From JAKAGE01 sp035541415 (GTDB taxonomy: Bacteria; Patescibacteriota; Minisyncoccia; UBA6257; 2-01-FULL-56-20): DNA of 64,000 nucleotides. The stretch covers positions 18,303 to 82,302 of the forward strand of contig DATKNI010000021.1 in assembly GCA_035541415.1 (NCBI GenBank), read 5' to 3'. Under the pieces are notes generated by a model. That model did not search any database, was not told the DNA's origin, and saw nothing but the letters and a program-made list of their open reading frames with translations. Each line of letters opens with the position of its first letter. Positions within the stretch are counted from its first letter, which is position 1. Positions 7,821-16,278 of the stretch are shown here, in pieces. A program made the translations under genes and the position numbers.

Positions 7821-9068
7821 ATGCGCCAGTCAGAGCTTTTCACGCGTACCCAAAAATCAGCCCCAAAGGACGAGGTGGCGCTTAACGCCCAACTTCTCTC
7901 GCGAGGCGGTTTTATTTATAAGAATTCGGCTGGCGTATATTCGTTTTTGCCGCTCGGTTTCCGCGTTTTAGAAAAAATTAAGAATATTATTCGCGAGGAA
8001 ATGAATGCCGTCGGCGGCCAGGAGCTCATCATGGCGGCGCTTCATGACAAGCATTATCTGCAGGCGAGCGGGCGCTGGGACGTCGACGTCGTCTATAAGG
8101 TCATCGACGGAACGGCCAACGACGGCGACAAGGCGAGGGAGCCGTCGTTCAATATCAGTTGGACGCACGAAGAGATCATTGCCGAGATTGCAACCAAATA
8201 CGTCAGTTCATACAAAGACCTTCCGTTTGCCGCGTACCAGATTCAGACCAAGTTCCGCCACGAACCGCGCGCAAAATCCGGCTTGCTCCGCGGCCGCGAA
8301 TTTTTAATGAAAGATATGTACAGCTTCCACGCGAGCGAGAAGGATTTGATGGAATATTATGATCGCGTCGGCAAGGCGTATAAGAAAGTTTTTGATCGGT
8401 GCGGCCTCAAGGCGCATTACACCCTCGCCGCGGGCGGCGAATTCACGATGAGCAACACGCACGAGTTCCAGGTCATCTCCGACGTGGGGGAAGACGCGAT
8501 TTATGTTTGCGAGAAATGCGGCTACGCGGAAAATTCCGAAATTTCCAAACTCAAAAAAGGCGCGAAGTGCCCAACATGCGGCGGCGCAATGCAAGAAGAA
8601 AAATCGATCGAAGTCGGCAACATTTTCCCGCTGGGCACAAAATATTCCAAGGCATTCGGGTTGCAGTTCACCGACGAGAAAGGCAAGAAGCAGGACGTCG
8701 TGATGGGCTCCTACGGCATCGGCGTCACGCGCCTCATGGGCACGATCGTTGAGCTTTTCCACGACGATCATGGTATACTATGGCCGGAGTCGGTGGCTCC
8801 ATTCACGACGCACCTTTTGGCCTTGAATGACGCCGACGCGAGCGATGCGTATGAGGCTTTACGCCGCGAAAACATTGATGTACTCTATGACGATAGAGCG
8901 ATGTCTGCGGGCGAAAAGTTCGCGGAGTCGGATCTTATCGGCATCCCGTGGCGCATCGTGGCGAGCCCCAAGCTCGGCCCGGGCGTCCTCGAAGTGAAGC
9001 GCCGCGGCGAAAAGGAGGCGAGAACCTTAAAGCTCGAGGAAGCAGTCCGTTTCGTAAGCTCCCATTAG
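7821..9068 (+). CDS. proS: Prolyl-tRNA synthetase, short bacterial type
   Basis: Class II aminoacyl-tRNA synthetase charging tRNA-Pro. The 415-aa protein carries motif 1 (SAGVYSFLPLGFRV), motif 2 (TKFRHEPRAKSGLLRGREFLM) and motif 3 (VMGSYGIGVTRLMG), and a C-terminal anticodon-binding domain (VLYDDRAMSAGEKFAESDLIGIPWRI). Between motifs 2 and 3 it keeps a Zn-ribbon-like segment with CEKCGYAEN and CPTCGG, but lacks the editing (INS) domain of about 180 residues found in E. coli ProRS (572 aa). The start at 7821 (MRQSELFTRTQK) is the conserved one; the in-frame ATG at 7770 adds an unconserved stretch. Mischarging with alanine may therefore need a separate trans-editing factor. Confidence 0.94.
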   Translation: MRQSELFTRTQKSAPKDEVALNAQLLSRGGFIYKNSAGVYSFLPLGFRVLEKIKNIIREEMNAVGGQELIMAALHDKHYLQASGRWDVDVVYKVIDGTANDGDKAREPSFNISWTHEEIIAEIATKYVSSYKDLPFAAYQIQTKFRHEPRAKSGLLRGREFLMKDMYSFHASEKDLMEYYDRVGKAYKKVFDRCGLKAHYTLAAGGEFTMSNTHEFQVISDVGEDAIYVCEKCGYAENSEISKLKKGAKCPTCGGAMQEEKSIEVGNIFPLGTKYSKAFGLQFTDEKGKKQDVVMGSYGIGVTRLMGTIVELFHDDHGILWPESVAPFTTHLLALNDADASDAYEALRRENIDVLYDDRAMSAGEKFAESDLIGIPWRIVASPKLGPGVLEVKRRGEKEARTLKLEEAVRFVSSH

Positions 9069-9145
9069 GGCTTCCGGCCGGGCAGGCACGAATAATGTTT
9101 TCTCCACGGTAATAATAATTATTAAGTTTTCATTAAATTTTTCGG

Positions 9146-10189
9146 ATGGCAATCTTCGATTCAATCTTCAAAGATATCGGCATTGACCTCGGAACGGCCA
9201 ACTCGCTCATCTATGTAAAAGGGAAAGGAATCCTGGTTAACGAACCTTCGGTTGCGGCAATCAATACCAAAACGAACCATGTGCTTGCGGTCGGCGACGA
9301 AGCAAAGAAAATGCTCGGGCGCGTCCCGCCGCACATCAACGTCGTCCGTCCGCTCGTGAACGGCGTAATTTCCGATTTTGAAATGACGGAAGAAATGCTC
9401 CGCCATTTGCTCATGCGCCCCAAGGCGAGTCCGGTCGTTTCATACCGCCGGGCGATCCTTGCCATACCGAACAACCTCACGGAAGTCGAGCGCAAATCCG
9501 TCGAGGACGCGGCAATCAATGCCGGCGTCTCCAAGGTGTATCTCGTTGAATCGCCGACCGCAGCGGCGCTCGGCGCCGGCCTCCCAATCGAGCTCCCGTC
9601 GGCGAGCCTCATCATTGACATCGGTGGCGGCACGACGGACATCGCCGTGATCTCCATGGGCGGCACGGTGGTCTCCCGGACGCTCAAAGTTGCCGGCGAC
9701 CGCTTTAACGAAGACATCATGCGGTTTGTGCGCGACGAATTCCACCTTGCGATCGGCGAGCCGACGGCAGAATTCGCAAAGATCGCCGTGGGTTCCGCGA
9801 TGCCGCTCGACGAGCGCATGGAAGTGCCGATCCGCGGCCGCGACCTTTCGACTGGCTTGCCGCTCGAGATCATCATGAAGAATAACCACGTCCGCATGGC
9901 GCTTTCCAAATCACTCCGCCAGATCATCGATTCGGTTCATGAAGTGATCGAAGAGACGCCGCCGGAACTTGCGGGCGACGTTTTGCGCCAGGGGATCATG
10001 CTCTGCGGAGGCGGAGCGCTCCTGCGCGGCCTCGACGAACTCATCGAGAAGGAAACGAATGTGGCCGTCCATGTGGCCGACGACCCGCTCACGTGCGTGG
10101 CGCGCGGTTTGGGTCAGATCGTGGACAATCTCGAAGAGCATCGCGAGCTGCTCGACAACCCTCTGAAGCCGCTCTCGATCAATTTATAA
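9146..10189 (+). CDS. mreB: MreB, rod-shape-determining actin homologue
   Basis: Cytoskeletal ATPase that organises lateral wall synthesis. It is 347 aa, the normal MreB length, with phosphate 1 (IGIDLGTANSLIY), phosphate 2 (ASLIIDIGGGTTDIAVIS) and adenosine (GIMLCGGGALLRGLDEL) motifs. It heads the cluster mreB-mreC-mreD-PBP2. The N-terminus begins MAIFDSIFKDIGIDLG, a short lead consistent with membrane association. The upstream 77 bp are AT-rich (AATAATAATTATTA) and hold the likely promoter, though no clean hexamer pair is visible. Confidence 0.97.
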   Translation: MAIFDSIFKDIGIDLGTANSLIYVKGKGILVNEPSVAAINTKTNHVLAVGDEAKKMLGRVPPHINVVRPLVNGVISDFEMTEEMLRHLLMRPKASPVVSYRRAILAIPNNLTEVERKSVEDAAINAGVSKVYLVESPTAAALGAGLPIELPSASLIIDIGGGTTDIAVISMGGTVVSRTLKVAGDRFNEDIMRFVRDEFHLAIGEPTAEFAKIAVGSAMPLDERMEVPIRGRDLSTGLPLEIIMKNNHVRMALSKSLRQIIDSVHEVIEETPPELAGDVLRQGIMLCGGGALLRGLDELIEKETNVAVHVADDPLTCVARGLGQIVDNLEEHRELLDNPLKPLSINL

Positions 10190-10205
10190 TTTTTTAACCT
10201 TTCCC

Positions 10206-10907
10206 GTGACTCCTCGCAGGTCTCATCGATGGATTCTCGGAATCCTCATTATTTTTCTCGTTGCCGCAATCCTTTTTGCGCCCTCGTACGGTTGGAAGCT
10301 CCGGGATTTGGTGAGTCCGCGCGAGAATGCGGTTGCCGGCCAGACGGGGCCGAACGCAGACGACCCGAATCTTGTTGCCGAAAACGACGCCCTGAAGGCC
10401 CAGCTCGCGACGTATCAAACGATTTCGGCGGAGCTGCCGAACGATAATTCGCACTACATCCGCGCCATGGTATATTCGCGGTACCCGTTTAATTTCAAAA
10501 ATCAGATTCTCGTGAGCGCCGGCGCGCAGGATGGCGTGTCATCCGGAACGGCAGTGTTGTTCCAGGGAATGCTGCTCGGCCGCATCATCCAAATTTTTCC
10601 GCACGAGGCGATCGTCCAGACCGTGCTCGACAGCGGTTTTGAAATGCCGGTGCGCGTGAGTTCGTCGGGCTACGACGGACTCTTCATGGGGGGAGCGTCT
10701 CCCAAGGTTGGCTCAATTGCAAAAACCGCGGCGCTCCAAACCGGAGACGTGGTGTATGCCGCGGCATCCGGCCTGCCGTACGGATTGCCGCTCGGAACAG
10801 TGACGGCGACCAGCACGTCGGCCGACAGTTTATTTACCGAAGCGGCGATTGGGTTTCCCTACGACATGAATGCGGTCCAAACGGTCCTTATTGCGCAGAC
10901 TCCATGA
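10206..10907 (+). CDS. mreC: MreC, rod-shape-determining protein
   Basis: A 233-aa bitopic membrane protein that links MreB to the elongation complex outside the cell. It has one N-terminal membrane helix (WILGILIIFLVAAILFA, about residues 9-25), a short coiled-coil stretch, and the beta-rich MreC core with NQILVSAGAQDGVSSGTAV and a GDVVYAAASGLPYGLP-like end. The start codon is GTG at 10206, 16 nt after mreB. It overlaps mreD by 4 nt (ATGA). It is somewhat shorter than the E. coli protein (367 aa) but in the range of Gram-positive and CPR forms. Confidence 0.9.
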   Translation: MTPRRSHRWILGILIIFLVAAILFAPSYGWKLRDLVSPRENAVAGQTGPNADDPNLVAENDALKAQLATYQTISAELPNDNSHYIRAMVYSRYPFNFKNQILVSAGAQDGVSSGTAVLFQGMLLGRIIQIFPHEAIVQTVLDSGFEMPVRVSSSGYDGLFMGGASPKVGSIAKTAALQTGDVVYAAASGLPYGLPLGTVTATSTSADSLFTEAAIGFPYDMNAVQTVLIAQTP

Positions 10908-11338
10908 TGAGATTCCTTCTGGCATGTCTTTTCCTCGCGCTTGCTTTTGTCTTGCAGTTTTGGTTTGCGTCGATCGGCATTTCCATCAATTTTATTTTTA
11001 CGGCGCTCATCGCGTTTGCATTTCTTTTTGATTTCTGGGATGTGCTCTTTTTTATTCTCGCCGCGATCTTCGTCGTGAATTGGCAGCCGGCGATGAGCTG
11101 GGAGATGTTCATCCTCGCCGCAATCCCGTTTGCGGCGTATCTCCTGCACAACTATTCGACGTGGGAGGCGTGGGTGGCGAACCTCGCTTGCATCGTGATC
11201 GGGCTTCTTATCCTCTATATTGCCATTGCGCCGCGGTTCTTCACGGCGAATCTCGGCGTATTCTTCGTTGACCTTTTTGGATGCCTTATCTTTGGATCCA
11301 TTGTTTTCGGCGCGCTCAACCGGCGCGAAGGGCGATAG
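10904..11338 (+). CDS. mreD: MreD-like polytopic membrane protein
   Basis: A 144-aa protein that is almost wholly hydrophobic, with four to five predicted membrane segments (MRFLLACLFLALAFVLQF, INFIFTALIAFAFLF, VLFFILAAIFVV, LACIVIGLLILYIAI, VFFVDLFGCLIFGSIVF). Sequence similarity in MreD is always low; the assignment rests on size, topology and position after mreC and before PBP2. It overlaps mreC by ATGA coupling. Two ATG codons stand in tandem at the start; the first (10904) is used. A terminator hairpin follows 27 nt after the stop. Confidence 0.75.
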   Translation: MMRFLLACLFLALAFVLQFWFASIGISINFIFTALIAFAFLFDFWDVLFFILAAIFVVNWQPAMSWEMFILAAIPFAAYLLHNYSTWEAWVANLACIVIGLLILYIAIAPRFFTANLGVFFVDLFGCLIFGSIVFGALNRREGR

Positions 11339-11365
11339 CGGCTGTTCGATCGCCAACCGCCATCA

Positions 11366-11386
11366 CGCGGGACGCCCGCGTTTTTC
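11366..11386 (+). terminator. Intrinsic terminator after mreBCD
   Basis: Stem CGCGGG / CCCGCG with a 3-nt loop followed by TTTTTC. It separates mreBCD from PBP2, which has its own TAAAAT box at 11404-11409. Confidence 0.75.
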
Positions 11387-11421
11387 ATAATTTTTTAACG
11401 TGGTAAAATAGGCGTACCAGC

Positions 11422-13365
11422 ATGCCTCGCCGCGCACGAAAATACGACAACCTCGCTTTCGAAGATTCGATAAGCGACGACTGGGGCCACGACCTCACGA
11501 TGGTCGAGGTTCCGCTCGGCAACAAGCCGCTGTGGATTCTCGGCGTCGTGGTTGCCGCCGTGAGCCTCGTCATCATCGGCCGCGTGATTTTTTTGAATGC
11601 TTCAAACCGCTATTATGCGGCCCGCGCCGCGGCGAACGTCGCGCAATCCAATGAAACGCCGGCGCCGCGCGGCATCATCTATGACCGCGAAGGCGCGCCG
11701 CTCGTTGCGAACCAAGCCGTTTTCGCGGCATACTTCGACCCGCACGCGTTTATCGCAAACCAAGCCGCTCAGTCGGGGACCGTGCAAGCGGTTCAGTCCA
11801 TCTTCGGCGTATCGTCCGACACGCTGTGGTCGATGATCCATGAAAGCGAAAACCAAGATTTTGCCACCCCCATCGTCCTTTCGGACAACCTCACCCAGAA
11901 CCAGCTCGTCAATGTCCAGGCGGTGAATATCAATTTCCCGGCAATCAAGCTGAGGAGCGATTTCAAGCGGACGTATCCGAACGGGCCGATTTTCTCGTCG
12001 GTCGTCGGCTACATCGGCCACGTGACGCAAACCGACCTTCAGAATAATCAAAATCTTACCGCCCAAGATTTCGTCGGGAAAGCGGGCGTCGAAAAAGAAT
12101 ACGACAGCACGCTCGAAGGCGTTCCCGGCGTGAACGTGCAATTCAAAAATGCGCAGGGGCAGGTGCTCCGCACCGAACAGCAATCAAATGCGGAAATCGG
12201 GCAGTCGGTTACGCTTACGATCGATGGAGGGTTGCAGAGCGTGCTGTACGCGCGTCTTGCGAGCGGCCTTCGCTCGCTCGGCCGGCACGTTGGCCTCGGC
12301 CTCGCCATTGATCCGCAGAACGGGCAAGTGCTCGCGCTCGTCAATCTTCCGGGATACGACAACAATGTTTTTTCAAACGCAGCATCGAACACGCTCGCGA
12401 TCAAAGGCCTGCTCACGTCTTCCGATCGGCCGCTTTTCGACCGCGTCGTTTCTGGCAATTACAACCCCGGTTCAACGATCAAACCGCTCGACGGCGTCGC
12501 CATCATCAAAGACGGCATCGTTGATCCGTCGCGGCAGATCTTCTCGAACGGTTTCCTCATGGTGCCGAACCCCTACAACTCATCGACGCCCACAAAATAT
12601 GCCGATTGGCGCTACCAGGGGAATGTGAATCTCGCATCCGCGCTCGCGCAGTCGTCCGACGTTTATTTTTACGTAACGGTTGGCGGCTCGCCGGTTTCGA
12701 CGCCGATGCTGAACGACCCGAGCGACTATGGCATCACGGGGCTCGGCATCACCGCGCTCAATGCCTGGTGGCAGAAGTTCGGACTTGGCAAAGAAACCGG
12801 GATCGATCTTCCCGGCGAAGCGGATGGATTTTTGCCGACGCCGCAATGGAAGCAGGAGAAGTTGGGAACGCCGTGGCTCCTTGGCGACACGTACAACGTC
12901 GCGATCGGCCAGGGCGATTTGCTCGTCACGCCGCTCCAGCTTTTGAGCTACATCGGCGCCATTGCGAACGGCGGAACGCTCTACCGGCCGTACGTAAACG
13001 CGAGCTCCACGCCGGCCGTGAACGGCGACCTCACGGCGCTTCTGCCGGAGATCAGGGACGTGCAGGAGGGCATGGCGCTTGGGGTAACTTCGCCGCTCGG
13101 CACGGCGTATACTTTGCATGACCTGCCGTTTTCCATCTGCGCCAAAACCGGCAGCGCGCAGGTGCACGACAACTCGCAGGAAAACGCTTTGTTCGTAGGC
13201 TACGCCCCATGCAATAATCCGCGCATTGCCTTGCTCATCCTCATCGAAAATTCAAAACAAGGGAGTCTGAACGCAGTCCCTATCGCCAGGGATGTTTTGA
13301 ATTGGTATTATCAGAATAGATTGGCGCCGAACGCAGGATTGGGCGCCACGACGACCACGCCATGA
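11422..13365 (+). CDS. mrdA: Penicillin-binding protein 2, class B transpeptidase
   Basis: Elongation-specific peptidoglycan transpeptidase. The 647-aa protein has a cytoplasmic N-tail, one membrane helix (about residues 34-56), a dimerisation domain with PAPRGIIYDREGAPLV, and the transpeptidase domain. The active-site motifs are STIK (serine near residue 352), SSD in the SxN position (about 412), and KTG (about 575). An Asp in place of Asn in the SxN motif occurs in other class B PBPs. The stop overlaps the ATG of the GalT-like gene (ATGA). A TAAAAT box ends 12 nt upstream of the start. Likely partners are MreBCD and a RodA-type glycosyltransferase encoded elsewhere. Confidence 0.94.
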   Translation: MPRRARKYDNLAFEDSISDDWGHDLTMVEVPLGNKPLWILGVVVAAVSLVIIGRVIFLNASNRYYAARAAANVAQSNETPAPRGIIYDREGAPLVANQAVFAAYFDPHAFIANQAAQSGTVQAVQSIFGVSSDTLWSMIHESENQDFATPIVLSDNLTQNQLVNVQAVNINFPAIKLRSDFKRTYPNGPIFSSVVGYIGHVTQTDLQNNQNLTAQDFVGKAGVEKEYDSTLEGVPGVNVQFKNAQGQVLRTEQQSNAEIGQSVTLTIDGGLQSVLYARLASGLRSLGRHVGLGLAIDPQNGQVLALVNLPGYDNNVFSNAASNTLAIKGLLTSSDRPLFDRVVSGNYNPGSTIKPLDGVAIIKDGIVDPSRQIFSNGFLMVPNPYNSSTPTKYADWRYQGNVNLASALAQSSDVYFYVTVGGSPVSTPMLNDPSDYGITGLGITALNAWWQKFGLGKETGIDLPGEADGFLPTPQWKQEKLGTPWLLGDTYNVAIGQGDLLVTPLQLLSYIGAIANGGTLYRPYVNASSTPAVNGDLTALLPEIRDVQEGMALGVTSPLGTAYTLHDLPFSICAKTGSAQVHDNSQENALFVGYAPCNNPRIALLILIENSKQGSLNAVPIARDVLNWYYQNRLAPNAGLGATTTTP

Positions 13366-14375
13366 GTGAACTACGACAAGACATTATTTCAGGGGATTGG
13401 GTGATCCTCGCCCCGGGGCGCGCCGCTCGCCCGAAATTTTTGGACGAAAAGAAAAAAGCGCGCACGCCGTCGCCCAAGGCCGCGTGCCCTTTTGAAAACC
13501 TTGAGAAATCCGGCAACTGGCCGCCGATTTTGGTATATCCGGGCAAAGACCTTTTGAATAATAAATGGAAGATCGCGGTGATCCGCAACAAATATCCGGC
13601 GCTCATGCCGAGCAACGTGTGCTCCACGCCGACCGAACACGGCATGTACCACGGCATGACGGGCATCGGCGCGCACAACCTCATCATCACGCACGACCAT
13701 TATAAAAACTTCGCGGATCTTGAGCCCGCGATGGCGGCAAAGCTCCTCGAGACCATTCAGACGTGCCACATGCTCGCGGCGGAAGACCGGTGCGCCGAAT
13801 ATGTTTCATCGTTTTTCAACTGGGGTCCTGGTTCCGGCGCATCAATCTGGCACCCGCATTATCAGGTGCTCGTTTTGCCGATGGTTCCTGCGCATACCGT
13901 CCATTCGCTCCGCGGCGCACACCGCTACTTCGAAAAGCATAAACGCTGCGTGCGGTGCGATATGATCAAGAGCGAGAAGAAGGAAAAGACGCGCATCATC
14001 GAGGAGAACAAATATGCCATCGCGTTCGCGCCCTATGCGTCCAAGCATCCGCTCGAAGTCGCGATCCTGCCCAAGAAGCACGAATCTTCGTTCCGCGGCG
14101 CCTCGAAGGCGGTCATTGCCGGAACGGCTGAACTTCTGCAATCCGTGATGAAGCGCATCAAAAAATATGCGAATGACCCCGATTTGAATTTCTTCGTGCA
14201 TGACGCCCCGCTCACCCACGGCAACTACCGCCACCGAGACTACCGATACCATCACTGGCACATTGAAGTGATCCCGAAGATTTCGACGGCCGCCGGATTC
14301 GAGCTTTCCACGTGGATCGACATCAATACGGTTGACCCGGACCATGCCGCAGCAATTCTCCGCGGCAAGAAATAA
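13362..14375 (+). CDS. Galactose-1-phosphate uridylyltransferase-like protein (HIT superfamily)
   Basis: A 337-aa enzyme of the GalT branch of the HIT superfamily, which exchanges UMP between sugar phosphates. It opens with ELRQDIISGDWVILAPGRAARP, followed by NKYPAL, and contains the nucleotide-transfer region GSGASIWHPHYQ with the catalytic His of the HPH motif. The second half ends with DYRYHHWHIEVIPK. A cysteine pair (CVRC, about residue 200) could bind metal. It is translationally coupled to PBP2 (4-nt overlap), which suggests supply of an activated sugar for envelope polymers. In CPR genomes such proteins are annotated as GalT or as ADP-glucose/UDP-sugar transferases; the exact sugar is not decided here. 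Confidence 0.85.
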   Translation: MSELRQDIISGDWVILAPGRAARPKFLDEKKKARTPSPKAACPFENLEKSGNWPPILVYPGKDLLNNKWKIAVIRNKYPALMPSNVCSTPTEHGMYHGMTGIGAHNLIITHDHYKNFADLEPAMAAKLLETIQTCHMLAAEDRCAEYVSSFFNWGPGSGASIWHPHYQVLVLPMVPAHTVHSLRGAHRYFEKHKRCVRCDMIKSEKKEKTRIIEENKYAIAFAPYASKHPLEVAILPKKHESSFRGASKAVIAGTAELLQSVMKRIKKYANDPDLNFFVHDAPLTHGNYRHRDYRYHHWHIEVIPKISTAAGFELSTWIDINTVDPDHAAAILRGKK

Positions 14376-14378
14376 GAC

Positions 14379-14720
14379 ATGAAAAATATATTAAAACATC
14401 GGACGGTGAGCGCGATTTTCTTGCTTGCCCTGCTTTTTGCGCTCGGCGGCGGCTTGTGGGCCTATTTTTCGCTCTCTGCCCTTGGCACGGGGCCTTTCAT
14501 TTTGCATTTCAATGACATGTTCGGCATAACGTCGGTCGGTGATATCCAGCCGATCGCCGCGATGGCGGTTCTCGGCGTCGTTGTCGTCGTTATGAACTTC
14601 TTTATTGCGCTCGAACTTGAGGACCGGGATGGTTTCTTGGGCAAAATCGCCGCCATGGGGACCCTCGTTTTCGCCGTCTTGCTTTTTGTGGCGTTTGCGG
14701 CTATTATTAACGTCAATTGA
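14379..14720 (+). CDS. Hypothetical membrane protein, three helices
   Basis: A 113-aa protein with three hydrophobic segments (about residues 10-30 AIFLLALLFALGGGLWAYF, 58-78 AAMAVLGVVVVVMNFFIAL, 90-110 MGTLVFAVLLFVAFAAII). No family recognised. It sits 3 nt after the GalT-like gene and 3 nt before rplU, so it is part of the same transcript. The tight spacing and lack of its own promoter are the main clues to function. Confidence 0.7.
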   Translation: MKNILKHRTVSAIFLLALLFALGGGLWAYFSLSALGTGPFILHFNDMFGITSVGDIQPIAAMAVLGVVVVVMNFFIALELEDRDGFLGKIAAMGTLVFAVLLFVAFAAIINVN

Positions 14721-14723
14721 CCT

Positions 14724-15026
14724 ATGGCAGATTTCGCAATCATCCAGACGGGCGGCAAGCAATACAAGGTTGTCGCCGGCCAAAAATTGAAGGTTGAAAA
14801 GCTCGACCCGAAAGGGGATACGGCTTCTTTCGACGTCTTGCTCCGCGTGACGGGAGACAAGGTTGAGATCGGCGCCCCGAAGCTTTCGGCTTCGGCGCAA
14901 GGACGCCTGGTCCGCGCGGTCCGTGGGGAGAAAAAGATCATCTTCAAATACCATTCCAAGACGCGGTTTCGCAAAAAGAAAGGGCATCGGCAGGATTACA
15001 CCGAAATCGAAATCGTAAAAATATAA
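14724..15026 (+). CDS. rplU: 50S ribosomal protein L21
   Basis: A 100-aa ribosomal protein with the family start FAIIQTGGKQYKVVAGQ and the conserved basic end FRKKKGHRQDYTEIEIVKI. It is the normal length. In most bacteria rpmA (L27) follows directly, but here it does not; instead a hairpin and an unrelated orphan gene follow. L27 is presumably elsewhere. Confidence 0.97.
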   Translation: MADFAIIQTGGKQYKVVAGQKLKVEKLDPKGDTASFDVLLRVTGDKVEIGAPKLSASAQGRLVRAVRGEKKIIFKYHSKTRFRKKKGHRQDYTEIEIVKI

Positions 15027-15047
15027 ACAGCTCCGCAAGGAGCTGTT
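15026..15047 (+). terminator. Hairpin after rplU
   Basis: Perfect 9-bp stem AACAGCTCC / GGAGCTGTT with a GCAA tetraloop, starting at the last base of the stop codon. The U-tract is weak (CCCGTT). Confidence 0.55.
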
Positions 15048-15051
15048 CCCG

Positions 15052-15080
15052 TTGCAAGACGCTTTGCGGCGGCCTATAGT
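15052..15080 (+). promoter_or_regulatory. Promoter of the 15111 gene
   Basis: TTGCAA (15052-15057), 17-nt spacer, TATAGT (15075-15080). A GGAGG Shine-Dalgarno follows near 15100 in a leader of about 25 nt. Confidence 0.7.
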
Positions 15081-15110
15081 AAATAGAGAAATTCCCCACG
15101 GAGGTATGCT

Positions 15111-15401
15111 GTGGATCACATTCGCTTTTTGATTCGCGAAGGCGTCAGTGCCGAAAGACTTCAGAACCTGCTTGAAATATTGAGCAGCCACGATGACATT
15201 GCGGCGGCGAGACGCACGTTCCCAGAAGCTACCGACGGCAACAAGCTTCGGGATTGCTTTGCCTGTCTCGAAGATGACCGCGACCACGAAGCTGTAATGC
15301 AACATCTCCGATCGATTCCCGAAATCGAGGATACGGAATACCGTCCCGACCGGGCGATCGACGGTAATCGATGGCGGCTCCTCATGGGCATGGATACATG
15401 A
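15111..15401 (+). CDS. Orphan small soluble protein
   Basis: A 96-aa acidic, helical protein without membrane segments (starts MDHIRFLIREGVSAERL, has a DCFACLEDDRDHE stretch). I do not recognise a family. It starts with GTG at 15111, chosen because a GGAGG lies 6-7 nt upstream and a complete promoter precedes it. A strong terminator follows the stop. The monocistronic layout (own promoter, leader, Shine-Dalgarno, own terminator) is shared with the genes at 31551, 32567, 33538 and 53776 and differs from the leaderless housekeeping genes nearby. Confidence 0.75.
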   Translation: MDHIRFLIREGVSAERLQNLLEILSSHDDIAAARRTFPEATDGNKLRDCFACLEDDRDHEAVMQHLRSIPEIEDTEYRPDRAIDGNRWRLLMGMDT

Positions 15402-15423
15402 CCATGGAGCGAGATCGAGAATC

Positions 15424-15453
15424 AGCCGCCGGCCTTCTGCCGGCGGCTTTTTT
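15424..15453 (+). terminator. Strong intrinsic terminator
   Basis: 10-bp perfect stem AGCCGCCGGC / GCCGGCGGCT, 5-nt loop, then a run of six T. It ends the 15111 gene. Confidence 0.9.
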
Positions 15454-15473
15454 ATGCGCGCCTCCAATAATGG

Positions 15474-15479
15474 TAAAAT
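15474..15479 (+). promoter_or_regulatory. Extended -10 box (TGG-TAAAAT), leaderless start for tpiA
   Basis: TAAAAT ends 6 nt before ATG 15486 and is preceded by TG at the extended -10 position. Confidence 0.55.
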
Positions 15480-15485
15480 CTCTTT

Positions 15486-16262
15486 ATGAGAAAAATATTG
15501 GCGGCAAATTGGAAAGAAAATCCAAAATCGGAACGGAAGGCGCTCGAACTTTTCAGGAGGACAAGCCATGGCGCGAACGGAAAGCGGGTATCGCTCATGT
15601 TCTGCCCGCCGTTCCTTTTTCTTGAAATGGTCGCCGGCGCCTTCAAGAAGCTCAAATTCAAAAAGAATATTTCGCTCGGCGCGCAAGACGTCTTTTGGGA
15701 AGAAGCCGGACCATATACCGGCGAGGTCGGTCCGCAGATGCTCAAGTCGCTCGGCGTTCGCCACTCGATCGTCGGCCATTCGGAGCGGAGGATATGGCTT
15801 CATGAAACGGATGCCATGATCAATAAGAAAATAAAAACGGCGCACCGCGACGGCATCGGAATCATCCTGTGCGTCGGCGAATCGCTTGCCATCCGCAAAA
15901 AGGGAAGCGCGGCCGCAAAGGCATTCATTAAATTGCAATTAAAAAAAGATCTTGCCGGGATTCCCGGAAAATCATTCAAAAAAGGTTCGCTCATCGTGGC
16001 GTATGAGCCGATATGGGCCATCGGGACCGGCCGTTCGGCGAAACCTCGCGATGCGGCAGACGTTATATCATCCATAAAGAAAGAGTTGGATGCGTTGGGC
16101 GTGAAGGGCGCTCCGGTGCTCTATGGGGGATCGGTCAATGCGAACAACGTTGCCGATTTTGTACAATTAGATGAGATTGACGGCGCCTTGGTTGGTGGTG
16201 CGAGTCTAAAGGCCGATGAGTTCAAAAAAATGATCACTGCGGTTGCAAAAGTTTCGAAATAA
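15486..16262 (+). CDS. tpiA: Triosephosphate isomerase
   Basis: Interconverts dihydroxyacetone phosphate and glyceraldehyde 3-phosphate in glycolysis. The 258-aa protein has the normal length and the active-site set: AANWKENP (Asn and Lys near residues 8-10), IVGHSERR (catalytic His, about residue 98) and AYEPIWAIGTG (catalytic Glu, about 175), with the phosphate-binding end LYGGSVNANN and GALVGGASL. It lacks its usual glycolytic neighbours. The ATG follows directly on a -10 box. Confidence 0.97.
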   Translation: MRKILAANWKENPKSERKALELFRRTSHGANGKRVSLMFCPPFLFLEMVAGAFKKLKFKKNISLGAQDVFWEEAGPYTGEVGPQMLKSLGVRHSIVGHSERRIWLHETDAMINKKIKTAHRDGIGIILCVGESLAIRKKGSAAAKAFIKLQLKKDLAGIPGKSFKKGSLIVAYEPIWAIGTGRSAKPRDAADVISSIKKELDALGVKGAPVLYGGSVNANNVADFVQLDEIDGALVGGASLKADEFKKMITAVAKVSK

Positions 16263-16278
16263 ATTAATCACTACACGA

